DNA from: Clostridia bacterium
GTDB lineage: Bacteria; Bacillota; Clostridia; Oscillospirales; Acutalibacteraceae
NCBI GenBank assembly: GCA_017473165.1
Contig: JAFUNA010000015.1
Coordinates: 1-64,000 of the forward strand
Length of the DNA stretch: 64,000 nt
Direction of reading: 5' to 3'
In this document: piece after piece, positions 7,530-16,275 of the stretch
Numbering within the stretch: the first letter of the stretch is position 1
Layout: each line of letters opens with the position of its first letter
The notes under the pieces: model-generated
Seen by the model: only the letters and a program-made list of their open reading frames with translations
Database searches by the model: none
What the model was told of the DNA's origin: nothing
Program-made: the position numbers and the translations under genes

Positions 7530-9335
7530 TTGAAAAGGAAAGAAATAAAAACAGTAACGGCAATTATTTCAATGGTTATGTGTCTTATTCTTGTCTTTAA
7601 TTCGTCGGCTTTGGCAGTCAACAGTCAAAAAGAATCTCTCACTCTTGAAGACATTTCCATTATACGCCAATGCGGTGTGTTGGAAGGTGAGAGCATTCAA
7701 TTACAGGCAACTTTAAGTCCGAGCGATGCTCCGCTTTCGGGTGTTGAGTGGTCATCAAGCAATCCGAGCGTAATTGAATGTGATAAAAACGGGAGAATAA
7801 AAGGAATTCAGGCAGGAGGATACGCCAATATAACCTGCAAATCCAAATGGAACAATAATATAAGTGATACAATAAAAGTTTATTGCGTTAAACCGTTGGC
7901 ACAACCTATAAAAAGCGGGTTTAAAAATTTTTTTGTTTCCATTTATGGTCAACCTTCAACAGCCGAGCCTATTTCAACATACTTTAACCTTCTGTCATTT
8001 TATGATATTATTTTGGAAGGATTAAAAGTTTTGCTTGGAATGGGTGCAGTATTACCGCTTTCTGCAAACAATACTCTTTCTATATTCACAACCGGCAAGT
8101 GTACCGTTTACGGACAAAGCGGGAAATGGTGTTATGTAAGATTTAATGATACCGTTTCGTCAGACGGATTTGTTCAGTATACAACTTTGAAAAAAGAAAT
8201 TCCCAGTTTTTTATATCTTAACAAAGACAGGATTATAGTTTATTCTGATAGAGTTCACCGTGATGATGCAATATTGAAAGCTGAATATAACGGCAATGTA
8301 ACATGGACTGTTTCTGATGATACAAAAATAGATTTTAACAGAACAACGGGACAGATTACGGGTAATTCGCCGGGAGTGGTAACAATAACCGCAAAAACGG
8401 CAGACGGCATGTCTCAAAAATGCAAGGTGATTTCTGTGTATAAATGGCCTCAGTCATGGAATGTAACACCTTCAACAGATATACAGTTTTATGTAGCACC
8501 GTATACTTTGAATAAATCCGTTGTGCAGAAAACAGACAAATCCTTTCATGTTGTCGGAGATATGGGTGACAACAGCAATTGGTGTTTGGTGAATAACGGT
8601 TCCGAATCATCTCCGTCATATCATTTTGCTAAAATAGATGATTTTTCAACCAAGGGAACGATATCGCAGTATAATAACTTAAACTGGCAATGGCCTGTGA
8701 CAGATGTAAAAAACGGTATAATTCAATCTGTAAAACCAAGATACATAACTTCGCCATATGGATGGAGAGATGATGAACCAATTAAGCATAAGGGAATAGA
8801 TATAACAAACGGAATTTCAAGCAAAAAAGATTTTGAAAATAGTGTTGACGGATACGAAGTTGTTTCAGCTTTTGCAGGAACGGTAATTTATGTCTATGAT
8901 TACACTTTAGGCTATAAATCATGTGGCAACTGTGTTGCAATACAATCAAACGAAAAAGATCCAATTACAGGAAAGTACTATGTTGCAATTTATATGCATC
9001 TAAAATTTAAGCCTTCAGTAAGAGAGAATCAAAAGATATCTGCAAACACTTTACTTGGCTATGCTGGCGACACGGGTAACTCTGGCGGTTCTCATCTTCA
9101 TTTTGAAGTTAACAATCAGAATCTTTCTTATGGGCAAAAATTGTATTATGACGAAGCAAAAAAGCATGAGAAAGTATTTAGCATTGTAATCAATCCAATA
9201 TTTTTTTATATGAACTATTACAATTTGCCCAATGACAATTCTGACAAAATAACCATAAATCCAGGTTGTTCAGCAATGAGTTACAGAAAACCGTTATGGT
9301 ACGGAGATGACATAAAGGAGACAAAAGAACCATGA
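7530..9335 (+). CDS. Secreted M23 family metallopeptidase with Ig-like domains
   Basis: The 601-residue product starts with a signal peptide (about 1-30, ending SALAVNS). A BIG2-type Ig-like domain spans roughly 33-120 (SGVEWSSSNPSVIECD and GGYANITCKS), then an SH3-like stretch near 205-235, and a second Ig-like domain near 245-320. The C-terminal M23 (LytM) endopeptidase domain is near 400-560. Zinc ligands are visible in HKGIDI and SHLHFEV, with YMHLK between. The family cuts peptidoglycan cross-bridges or stem peptides. The start is a TTG with AAGGAGGG 9 bases upstream; a nearer ATG at 7525 is out of frame and stops after two codons. It overlaps the next gene by 4 bases. Base composition is more AT-rich than the flanking genes. 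Confidence 0.9.
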   Translation: MKRKEIKTVTAIISMVMCLILVFNSSALAVNSQKESLTLEDISIIRQCGVLEGESIQLQATLSPSDAPLSGVEWSSSNPSVIECDKNGRIKGIQAGGYANITCKSKWNNNISDTIKVYCVKPLAQPIKSGFKNFFVSIYGQPSTAEPISTYFNLLSFYDIILEGLKVLLGMGAVLPLSANNTLSIFTTGKCTVYGQSGKWCYVRFNDTVSSDGFVQYTTLKKEIPSFLYLNKDRIIVYSDRVHRDDAILKAEYNGNVTWTVSDDTKIDFNRTTGQITGNSPGVVTITAKTADGMSQKCKVISVYKWPQSWNVTPSTDIQFYVAPYTLNKSVVQKTDKSFHVVGDMGDNSNWCLVNNGSESSPSYHFAKIDDFSTKGTISQYNNLNWQWPVTDVKNGIIQSVKPRYITSPYGWRDDEPIKHKGIDITNGISSKKDFENSVDGYEVVSAFAGTVIYVYDYTLGYKSCGNCVAIQSNEKDPITGKYYVAIYMHLKFKPSVRENQKISANTLLGYAGDTGNSGGSHLHFEVNNQNLSYGQKLYYDEAKKHEKVFSIVINPIFFYMNYYNLPNDNSDKITINPGCSAMSYRKPLWYGDDIKETKEP

Positions 9336-10111
9336 AAAAACTTATAGCATTAATAGCAATTTTAGTCTTGTTAGTTTTAACCGTTTCTTGCGAAAAAGAA
9401 AAGGAAACCAACAAAACAACAACTATAACAGAAAGCAATCAAACATATGAAACATTTTCATCAACAACAGCGTATAAAGTTGATAACTTGAAAGAAAACG
9501 AACTCCAAAATGATAATGGCGGCGGATATATAGAATCTGGAAAATATAGACAGAGATATTATAATGTTCCATATGATTTTGTCATTCTTGTGGGTGAAAA
9601 AGAGTTTGATAGATGGTATGATGAAATATATGAATTCGATCCTGACAAATCTCAAATTGTGGCTTTTATTCAATATTTCAACATATCCAAAGAGGTTTTT
9701 GAAAAAACTAATTTGCAAATGGCGAAAAGTTTTGCTGAATTTAATCCTACAATGAGACCATTGGATTATGAAAATCAGCAAACATATGAAATTTATAATG
9801 CAGACATAATCTATACTTTTGATGATGAAATTATCAACGAGTATTATTTAACACCCGATTATCCGTATTGTGCAGATTTTGAATATGAAGCTGCTATTGA
9901 AAGAGGCACATATCAGACTCAAACTAAAGACTGGGTTGATATTGAAGCTATGGAAGCGGAAATAATTGCAAAATACGGTGAGGCTGAAATTGTGACAGAT
10001 GCTGCAGAGCAAACCACATCTGAAACGGCAGGCGAAATTACAACCGCCGCTGACACCGCCATTCCCGAAACTCAAATCACACCCGAAACCGATGTTCGGA
10101 TAACCGAATAA
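9332..10111 (+). CDS. Lipoprotein coupled to the M23 peptidase gene
   Basis: This 259-residue protein has a lipoprotein signal (hydrophobic 4-18, then VSC at 18-20). A short Thr-rich spacer follows, then an acidic, Tyr-rich region (about 60-205) without a domain I recognise, and a Thr/Ala/Glu C-terminal tail. Its ATG overlaps the peptidase stop codon (ATGA), so the two are translationally coupled and probably work together at the cell surface. Like the peptidase gene it is AT-rich. Function unknown. Confidence 0.8.
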   Translation: MKKLIALIAILVLLVLTVSCEKEKETNKTTTITESNQTYETFSSTTAYKVDNLKENELQNDNGGGYIESGKYRQRYYNVPYDFVILVGEKEFDRWYDEIYEFDPDKSQIVAFIQYFNISKEVFEKTNLQMAKSFAEFNPTMRPLDYENQQTYEIYNADIIYTFDDEIINEYYLTPDYPYCADFEYEAAIERGTYQTQTKDWVDIEAMEAEIIAKYGEAEIVTDAAEQTTSETAGEITTAADTAIPETQITPETDVRITE

Positions 10112-10120
10112 AACAAACAA

Positions 10121-10160
10121 AGACCGTATCGGATTTGTGTCCGGTACGGTCTGTTTTTTT
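10121..10160 (+). terminator. Terminator after the peptidase-lipoprotein pair
   Basis: A 13-bp stem (10121-10133 with 10140-10152, one G-T pair) is followed by TTTTTTT. It lies between convergent genes. Confidence 0.9.
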
Positions 10161-10168
10161 ATATAATA

Positions 10169-11107
10169 TTAAAGGTATTTATTGACTATCTTATTGATGC
10201 TGCCTTTTTCGTCAACGACCATTTGTGCCGTGTAGTCAGCAATCGACTGCTGATATTCCGCCGAATATATGTCGCTGATGCAGGCAGAGCGGTAGTTTGC
10301 GTAAACGCTTTCGCCCTTATCCTTGAGATTTTCCTTGAACACAGCAAAAACGCAGTCCTCATACTCGATTATATCAACGGTGTTGTCTGACTGTGCCGCA
10401 ACTCTGTCAAAAAATCCGTCGGGATATCCGCCGCTGTCCTTCTTAAGAATAACGGAGTCCGACGAGGAGTAGCCCGCCGCCGATGCGGTGTCAATAAATT
10501 TCTGTACGTCGGAGATTTCCCTCATGGAATTCATCGTTTCAAGAAGCTGATTTTTTTCAAGCTGGCTCATAACCGAGCCGTCAGCCTTGGTGAAATAAAC
10601 GCACACGTTTCGGAAGCTTACATAGTTTGAATAGAAATAGTTCTGAATTATTGCTTCCGCACCGAGGTTTTCAACGCCCAAATCGTAAATTGCCGTGAAA
10701 AGCCTGTCCTCATATGCTTCGGCGGTCCGAATTTTGGTGAGGGTCTGCTTGGAAACGCCGATTGCCTTGTAGTGGTTTTCAAACCGCAGCCAAAGGTCAT
10801 TAACAGCCTCGGAAATCTGCACCTTTTCTGCGGAAGTGAGCTTAAGCCCCTCTGCCGCAAAGCGGGTGTTTGCCGCAAGATATTCCTTGCATTCCTGAAT
10901 TGCCGTTTCCTTGAAAACCTTGTCCTTTGCTTCGGCGTCTATGCCGTAATCCGAGGGTCTTTCAACAATCCTGTGAAAAAAATAGGTGAAAATTTCGGTG
11001 TCAATCTCTGCTCCCGAAATAACAAGAGCCGTTTCTTTTTTTGCCGTGCAGGCACAGAAAGAGAGCATGATTGCAACGGCAAGCAATGCCGAAAAGATTT
11101 TTTTCAT
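10169..11107 (-). CDS. SurA/PrsA-like lipoprotein
   Basis: The 312-residue product has a lipoprotein signal with lipobox FCAC at about residues 16-19. After it comes VISGAEIDTEIFTYFF, the helix that begins SurA_N-type chaperones. A helical region follows, then a C-terminal part (about 170-280) laid out like a PpiC rotamase domain (QLLETMNSM, FIDTASAAGYSS, DGFFDRVAAQ). It is probably an extracytoplasmic foldase or chaperone; rotamase activity cannot be judged from sequence alone. The ATG at 11107 is chosen because the signal peptide starts there and GGATGTGA precedes it; an upstream in-frame ATG would add a charged tail. Confidence 0.75.
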   Translation of the reverse strand: MKKIFSALLAVAIMLSFCACTAKKETALVISGAEIDTEIFTYFFHRIVERPSDYGIDAEAKDKVFKETAIQECKEYLAANTRFAAEGLKLTSAEKVQISEAVNDLWLRFENHYKAIGVSKQTLTKIRTAEAYEDRLFTAIYDLGVENLGAEAIIQNYFYSNYVSFRNVCVYFTKADGSVMSQLEKNQLLETMNSMREISDVQKFIDTASAAGYSSSDSVILKKDSGGYPDGFFDRVAAQSDNTVDIIEYEDCVFAVFKENLKDKGESVYANYRSACISDIYSAEYQQSIADYTAQMVVDEKGSINKIVNKYL

Positions 11108-11264
11108 CAAAATCACATCCATTCTGCTGTTGATTATATCACATTTTTTGAACTTTATCAATTACAGATGAAAAATACTGCAAAAAAATTTAAAAAACAT
11201 CTTTATTCTTTAAAATAATTGATGTATAATTAATATGTATCAAAATTTTTACGGAGTGAAAGCT

Positions 11265-11600
11265 ATGGAAAAAATCAGACTTTTTATTGCAGGCGAAGAA
11301 TATAATATCGCAACAGACGATGACCTTGATTATGTTGCACAGCTCGGACAGGAGCTTGACAAGAAAATTACGGGCATCATGAGCTCAAACAGCAGAATTT
11401 CCGTAACACAGGCTGCAATTCTTGCATCGCTTGAATTTGCCGATGCCGCAAAGAAGAGCGAAGTAACTTCGGAAAACCTACGCGGACAGATTCAGGAATA
11501 TCTTGAGGATGCCGCAAGAGCAAGAACCGATAACGAAATTGCAAGACGTGAAATCGAAAGACTCACAAAGGAGCTTGCTGCCGCAAGAGCAGCAAAATAA
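11265..11600 (+). CDS. zapA: Cell division protein ZapA
   Basis: This 111-residue protein begins IRLFIAGEEYNIATDDD, the small globular domain of ZapA, and continues into a long coiled coil (about 60-110, rich in Ala, Arg and Glu). ZapA tetramers bind and bundle FtsZ filaments at the division site. The start at 11265 follows ACGGAGTGA; a longer in-frame reading from 11235 lacks a site. The U32 gene begins 3 bases after its stop, an arrangement conserved in many Clostridia. Confidence 0.9.
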   Translation: MEKIRLFIAGEEYNIATDDDLDYVAQLGQELDKKITGIMSSNSRISVTQAAILASLEFADAAKKSEVTSENLRGQIQEYLEDAARARTDNEIARREIERLTKELAAARAAK

Positions 11601-11602
11601 AA

Positions 11603-13651
11603 ATGCCGTCTGAAATTTTAGCACCCGCAGGCAGCTTTGATGCCCTTGTTGCCGCAGTACGCTGCGGTGCAAACGCCGTTTATCTTGGCGGCAAGGCATT
11701 CAACGCACGCCGCAATGCCTCAAACTTCGGAGATGAGGAGCTGAAAAAGGCGGTTGACTACTGCCACGCAAGAAACGTTAAGGTCTATCTGACCCTCAAC
11801 ACCCTTGCCTCCGACAGCGAGCTTTCAACTGCATACAATGCAATCAGGAGTGCCTGCGAAAGCAACGTTGACGCACTTATTCTGCAGGATGTCGGACTCG
11901 CCGCCCTTGTGCGTCGGGTCTGTTTGTCTGTACCCCTGCACGCTTCAACACAGATGTCGGTGCAGAGCATAGAGGGTATACGCACCCTTGAAAAAATGGG
12001 CTTCACAAGAGTTGTTCTGCCCCGTGAGCTTTCCGAAAAGGAAATTGCCGAAATTTCCGCACAGACCGATATGGAGCTGGAGCATTTTGTGCACGGTGCA
12101 CTGTGTATGTGCGTTTCGGGTCAATGCCTTATGAGTTCGGTGCTCGGCGGAAGGAGCGGAAACAGGGGGCTTTGTGCACAGCCGTGCCGTCTGCCCTTCG
12201 GAATAAACGGAAAAGGCGGCAATAACTTGAGCCTTAAGGATAATTCCCTTGTGGAGGAGCTTGACAGACTTGAAAGAGCGGGCATCTGTTCCTTCAAGAT
12301 TGAGGGCAGAATGAAACGCCCCGAATATGTTGCTGCGGCGGTGACGGCTTGCAAAAACAGCCTTAATAATATAAATGATTATAATATAAGCAGCTCGCTC
12401 CGTGCGGTTTTTTCACGCTCGGGCTTCACGAAGGGTTATTTTGAGGGCAAACTCGGGAAAGATATGTTCGGAACAAGGCAGAAAGAGGATGTCGAAAAGG
12501 CTGCATCCGTTTTGTCGGGACTTCAGCGGCTTTATGACAATGAAAACCCGCTTATTCCCGTTGATTTCAGGCTCACCTTCAAAGAAAATCAACCGATAAA
12601 ATTAACCGCCTCCGCTTTGGAGAAAACGGTTGAGATAACAGGGGAAAGAGCTCCCGAAAAAGCACTCAACAAGCCTCTTTCCGAGGAGGATTTGACCCAA
12701 AGAATTTCAAAATGCGGCGGCACGCAATTTTATGCAAATAAGACCGAAGTCGATTTTGATTCGGGCTTGATTGTTTCCGCAGGCGCATTGAATGCACTCC
12801 GCCGTGATGCTCTTGCGGCACTTGAAAATGAAATAATCGGTGAAAGCTCATACGAGGTTTCCGATTTTGAATTCGAAAAAAATCCGCACTTTGCGGCAAA
12901 ATTTGCTTACCATGCGAGATTCTTCAAAGAAAATCAGATTCCCGATAACCTCAACGGCATTTCGAGAGCGATTCTGCCCATTGAGGTCAGCGGCGAAACG
13001 GTTGAAAGGCTTGCTGAGGCAGGGATTGAAACCGCAATTGAAATTCCCGCACCCGTTTTCGGAGAGTCGGAGAAATATATTAACAAACTTACCGAGCTGA
13101 AAAAACACGGCGTTTCGCTTGCATGGGTCTGCACCCTTGACGGCGTCGGTATTGCCGAAAAGGCGGGCTTTGACGTTGCATTCGGCTTTGGTACAAATAT
13201 TTTTAACAGCCTTTCTCTTGATGAAGCGGAAAAGCTCGGAGCAAAGGACAGCCTGCTATCATGCGAAATAAATCTCGGAGATGCAAACAAACTCGGCGGC
13301 GATATTCCCAGAGGCGTTATGGTTTACGGCAGAATTCCTCTGATGCTGACAAGAAACTGCCCTGTCAAAAACAAGCTCACCTGTGCGGAATGCAGAAGCG
13401 AAAGCGTGCTTGTTGACCGAATGGGAGTTGAATTTCCTGTTATCTGCAAAAACGGTGCAAGCTTCATTCTTAATTCCCGATCGCTTTGGGCTGCAGATAA
13501 AAAATCCGAAATGAGAAATCTTGACTTCGGTCTGCTTTATTTCACAAACGAAAATAAATCCGAATGTGAAGGGCTCATTGCGGCGTGCATCGGCGGTGAT
13601 ACACCGCAGGGTGAATTCACAAGAGGGCTTTATTTTAAAAATGTTTTATAA
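11603..13651 (+). CDS. U32 family RNA-hydroxylation protein (RlhA/TrhP-like)
   Basis: The 682-residue product has an N-terminal U32 domain (about 1-260): EILAPAGSFDALVAAVRCGA, then VPLHASTQMSV, the Cys cluster CMCVSGQC and CAQPC, and FKIEGRMKRPEYVA. The C-terminal 400 residues match the extension of RlhA-type proteins, which prephenate-dependently hydroxylate 23S rRNA C2501 or tRNA wobble uridine; the Cys residues are thought to hold an iron-sulfur cluster. The older name 'peptidase U32' is probably misleading here. Translation is coupled to zapA, with only 2 bases between stop and start. Which RNA is modified cannot be told from sequence. Confidence 0.88.
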   Translation: MPSEILAPAGSFDALVAAVRCGANAVYLGGKAFNARRNASNFGDEELKKAVDYCHARNVKVYLTLNTLASDSELSTAYNAIRSACESNVDALILQDVGLAALVRRVCLSVPLHASTQMSVQSIEGIRTLEKMGFTRVVLPRELSEKEIAEISAQTDMELEHFVHGALCMCVSGQCLMSSVLGGRSGNRGLCAQPCRLPFGINGKGGNNLSLKDNSLVEELDRLERAGICSFKIEGRMKRPEYVAAAVTACKNSLNNINDYNISSSLRAVFSRSGFTKGYFEGKLGKDMFGTRQKEDVEKAASVLSGLQRLYDNENPLIPVDFRLTFKENQPIKLTASALEKTVEITGERAPEKALNKPLSEEDLTQRISKCGGTQFYANKTEVDFDSGLIVSAGALNALRRDALAALENEIIGESSYEVSDFEFEKNPHFAAKFAYHARFFKENQIPDNLNGISRAILPIEVSGETVERLAEAGIETAIEIPAPVFGESEKYINKLTELKKHGVSLAWVCTLDGVGIAEKAGFDVAFGFGTNIFNSLSLDEAEKLGAKDSLLSCEINLGDANKLGGDIPRGVMVYGRIPLMLTRNCPVKNKLTCAECRSESVLVDRMGVEFPVICKNGASFILNSRSLWAADKKSEMRNLDFGLLYFTNENKSECEGLIAACIGGDTPQGEFTRGLYFKNVL

Positions 13652-13667
13652 AATTTCAAAAAAATTC

Positions 13668-13696
13668 TTGTATATTTAAATGTATGGGTGTATACT
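13668..13696 (+). promoter_or_regulatory. Promoter of ddh
   Basis: TTGTAT (13668) and TATACT (13691) are separated by 17 bases, about 30 bases before the ddh start codon. Confidence 0.75.
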
Positions 13697-13728
13697 TCTA
13701 ACATAATTTTTTATAAGAAGGTGTATTT

Positions 13729-14709
13729 ATGATAAGAATCGGTATCTACGGCTACGGAAATCTCGGCAGAGGCATTGAATGTGCAGTTCAGCAGAATTCC
13801 GATATGACTCTTGTTGCCGTTTTTACACGCAGAGACCCTTCAACCATAAAAACCGTTTTTTCGGGAGTTGATGTGGTATCGGCGGGAAGTGTTGCGGATT
13901 ATGCGGACAAAATCGATGTTATGATTCTTTGCGGCGGAAGTGCAACGGATTTGCCCGTTCAGACTCCCGAGCTTGCAAAGCTTTTTAACGTTGTTGACAG
14001 CTTTGATACCCACGCAAGAATTCCCGAGCACTTTGCGAATGTTGACAAAGAGGCAAAGGCAAGCGGCAAAACAGCAATCATCTCCGTTGGTTGGGATCCC
14101 GGTCTTTTCTCGCTCAACAGACTTTATGCGGAGTCAATTCTTCCCGAGGGTAACAGCTATACCTTCTGGGGCAAGGGCATAAGTCAGGGTCATTCCGATG
14201 CAATCAGACGCATCGACGGTGTTGTTGATGCAAGACAGTATACCGTTCCCGTTCCCGCAGCGGTTGAATCCGTCAGGAACGGCGAAAATCCCGAGCTCAC
14301 AACCCGCATGAAGCACACAAGAGAGTGCTATGTTGTTGCGGCAGAGGGTGCGGATAAGGCAAGAATCGAGCAGGAAATCAAGACCATGCCCAACTATTTT
14401 GCCGATTACGACACAACCGTAACCTTCATTTCACAGGAGGAACTTCTCGAAAAGCACGGCGGTCTGCCCCATCAGGGAATTGTTCTTCGTTCGGGCTCGA
14501 CGGGTGCAAACAAGGAAAATACCCATATTATCGAGTATTCGCTCAAGCTTGATTCCAACCCCGAATTCACCTCAAGTGCACTCATAGCCTATGCACGAGC
14601 TGCATATAAACTCAATCAGAAGGGTGACAGCGGCTGCAAATCCGTGCTCGATATTCCTCCCTCAATGCTTTCAAGAAAGAGTAATGAGGAGCTTTTCTCG
14701 TATCTTTAA
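13729..14709 (+). CDS. ddh: meso-Diaminopimelate D-dehydrogenase
   Basis: The 326-residue NADPH-dependent enzyme makes meso-diaminopimelate from tetrahydrodipicolinate in one step, for lysine and peptidoglycan synthesis. The N-terminal Rossmann motif IGIYGYGNLGRG, the VFTRRDP loop, the SVGWDPGLFSLNR segment and TFWGKGISQGHSDAIRRIDGV are all hallmark Ddh sequences, and the length is exactly that of the family. It has its own promoter and AGAAGGTG ribosome site. hom and lysC lie 10 kb away. It is an alternative to the longer succinylase, acetylase and DapL routes. Confidence 0.95.
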   Translation: MIRIGIYGYGNLGRGIECAVQQNSDMTLVAVFTRRDPSTIKTVFSGVDVVSAGSVADYADKIDVMILCGGSATDLPVQTPELAKLFNVVDSFDTHARIPEHFANVDKEAKASGKTAIISVGWDPGLFSLNRLYAESILPEGNSYTFWGKGISQGHSDAIRRIDGVVDARQYTVPVPAAVESVRNGENPELTTRMKHTRECYVVAAEGADKARIEQEIKTMPNYFADYDTTVTFISQEELLEKHGGLPHQGIVLRSGSTGANKENTHIIEYSLKLDSNPEFTSSALIAYARAAYKLNQKGDSGCKSVLDIPPSMLSRKSNEELFSYL

Positions 14710-14801
14710 ATTATATGTCGGTGCTGCACGGCAGAAACACACCATATAATGTATATATTATATATGTGCAAAAAAAATCAATAAAAATCTTAAAAAAGTG
14801 C

Positions 14802-14830
14802 TTGACTGCAGGGTATGAATGTGTTATGAT
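14802..14830 (+). promoter_or_regulatory. Promoter of the rpmG-secE-nusG operon
   Basis: TTGACT (14802) and TATGAT (14825) are 17 bases apart. Transcription should start near 14837, leaving a leader of about 140 bases. Confidence 0.85.
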
Positions 14831-14836
14831 ATTTGT

Positions 14837-14975
14837 ACCTCTGCAGGAGGGTTCTTTTTTTGTGCCCGAAAATAAATTGTAAAAATTATAAGCAGAGGGA
14901 GGCCTGGCTCTGTTTCAGGTTGCCTGATAGACCCGTCACAGGGCTAAAAATTCCGATTAAATGGAGGTGCCGCAC
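14837..14975 (+). promoter_or_regulatory. Structured leader of the rpmG operon
   Basis: The first bases of the leader, CCTCTGC (14838-14844), can pair with GCAGAGG (14892-14898). A second hairpin CAGAG/CTCTG follows at about 14893-14912, competing with the first. No known leader family was recognised. It may be an autoregulatory site for one of the operon's products. Confidence 0.4.
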
Positions 14976-15140
14976 ATGGCTGCTAACGGTAAAAGAGTAA
15001 AAATCACACTTTCTTGCACCGAATGCAAACAGCGCAATTACAACACAATGAAAAACAAGCAGAACACACCTGACAGACTGGAGATGAACAAGTACTGCCG
15101 TTTCTGCAGGAAGCATACTCTCCACAAAGAAACAAAGTAA
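14976..15140 (+). CDS. rpmG: 50S ribosomal protein L33
   Basis: This 54-residue gene is well supported: ATGGAGGTG ribosome site, start at 14976, and the L33 pattern [17 protein letters not shown] with a second Cys pair in [10 protein letters not shown]. Both CxxC pairs are present, so this is the zinc-binding form. Its place before secE and nusG is the usual Firmicutes order. Confidence 0.95.
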   Translation: MAANGKRVKITLSCTECKQRNYNTMKNKQNTPDRLEMNKYCRFCRKHTLHKETK

Positions 15141-15157
15141 GCGGGAGGATTTAACCT

Positions 15158-15577
15158 ATGGCTAAAAAGGAAGTATCCCAAGCAGCAGAAAAGGTTGCCG
15201 CCGCTGAAAAGAAAAACGAAAAAAAGCCTGCTAATCCCAACGGAAACTTTTTCGTAAGAGCCGGCAAGGCAATCAAAAAGTTCTGCAAAGACCTTAAGGG
15301 CGAAATCAAAAAGATTGTTTGGCCCGACGCAAAAACCGTTTTCAAAACAACCGGCGTAGTTCTCGCAGTTGTTATTATCTGCGCACTCGTTATCGGTGGC
15401 ATTGACTGGCTTCTTTCACAGGGTCTTTCGCTTCTTGAAAGAGGTGCACAGAGCATCGGCGACGCTGCAGAAGTTGCAACAACCGTTGCAGACGCAGTAA
15501 CAACAACCGCAGCTGAAGTTGTAGATCACGGTGACCATACTCACGTTGCCGGCATTATCAACAGCATCATAGGCTGA
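15158..15577 (+). CDS. secE: Preprotein translocase subunit SecE
   Basis: The 139-residue product is the small membrane subunit that clamps SecY in the protein-export channel. The conserved core is near residues 45-85: KFCKDLKGEIKKIVWPDAKT, followed by one membrane helix (GVVLAVVIICALVIGGIDWL). It is longer than the usual 60-70 residues. A Lys/Ala-rich N-terminal extension of about 30 residues and a C-terminal tail of about 45 residues (AEVATTVADAV, then VVDHGDHTHV) are additions. GGGAGGA precedes the ATG. It is co-transcribed with rpmG and nusG. Confidence 0.93.
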   Translation: MAKKEVSQAAEKVAAAEKKNEKKPANPNGNFFVRAGKAIKKFCKDLKGEIKKIVWPDAKTVFKTTGVVLAVVIICALVIGGIDWLLSQGLSLLERGAQSIGDAAEVATTVADAVTTTAAEVVDHGDHTHVAGIINSIIG

Positions 15578-15593
15578 TTCGGGAGGATGTTCA

Positions 15594-16142
15594 ATGTCAA
15601 TTGACACAAGATGGTATGTAGTTCATACCTACTCCGGTTACGAAAACAAGGTTGCAACCAACATCGAAAAAATGGTTGAAAACCGCAAAATGCAGGATCA
15701 GATCCTTGAGGTCAAGATCCCTACCGAAATCGTTACCGACGTCGAGAAGAAAAAAGAGGTTGAGCGCAAGCTTTTCCCCGGTTACGTTCTCGTTAAGGTA
15801 GCTGTTACGCCCGATAGGGACAACCGTCCCGCGATGAGCGATGAAACTTGGCTTCTCATCCGCAACACAAGAGGCGTTACAGGTTTCGTTGGCCCCGAAA
15901 ACAAAGCCATTCCCCTTACCGACGAAGAAGTTATCAGGCTCGGAGTCGAGAAGAGAACAGTTGAAGTTTCCTATCAGGTTGGCGACACAGTCAACATCAT
16001 CGATGAAATCTTTGACGGCTTCACAGGCGTTGTTGAGGAGCTCGATATTGACAATAATATGGTCAAGGTTTCGGTTTCAGCACTCTTTGGCAAACAGACA
16101 ACCGTTGAGCTTGAGCTCGATCAGGTTGAGCTTGCCGAATAA
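15594..16142 (+). CDS. nusG: Transcription termination/antitermination factor NusG
   Basis: The 182-residue product has the NGN domain (WYVVHTYSGYENKVATNIEK at the start, LFPGYVLVKV near 65, GVTGFVGPENKAIPL near 100) and a C-terminal KOW domain (VGDTVNIIDEIFDGFTGVVEE). It binds RNA polymerase and modulates pausing and Rho or ribosome coupling. It follows secE by 16 bases with GGGAGGATG as ribosome site. Confidence 0.96.
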   Translation: MSIDTRWYVVHTYSGYENKVATNIEKMVENRKMQDQILEVKIPTEIVTDVEKKKEVERKLFPGYVLVKVAVTPDRDNRPAMSDETWLLIRNTRGVTGFVGPENKAIPLTDEEVIRLGVEKRTVEVSYQVGDTVNIIDEIFDGFTGVVEELDIDNNMVKVSVSALFGKQTTVELELDQVELAE

Positions 16143-16219
16143 TCACGGTAATTTGAGGGTTAACCGCCCTTTCAAATTTAGCGCGTAATGCGCAGTCCCG
16201 TCCAATGGGCGCGGGCTTC

Positions 16220-16254
16220 GTGGGAGGAGCAGAAAAAGCTCCGCAATTTACCAC
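16220..16254 (+). promoter_or_regulatory. L1-binding-type leader site before rplK
   Basis: GTGGGAGGAGC, a short loop, then GCTCCG and an ACCAC at the end form a stem with an internal loop. A very similar block recurs before rplA (16712-16738). This matches the rRNA-like site bound by ribosomal protein L1 for feedback control of rplK-rplA in Firmicutes. Confidence 0.7.
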
Positions 16255-16275
16255 ATTATATGGAGGTTATTAATT

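Noticed and set aside
14837-14975. tRNA gene or T-box before rpmG
   Set aside because: No cloverleaf or CCA end and no T-box consensus. Two competing stems fit a leader better.
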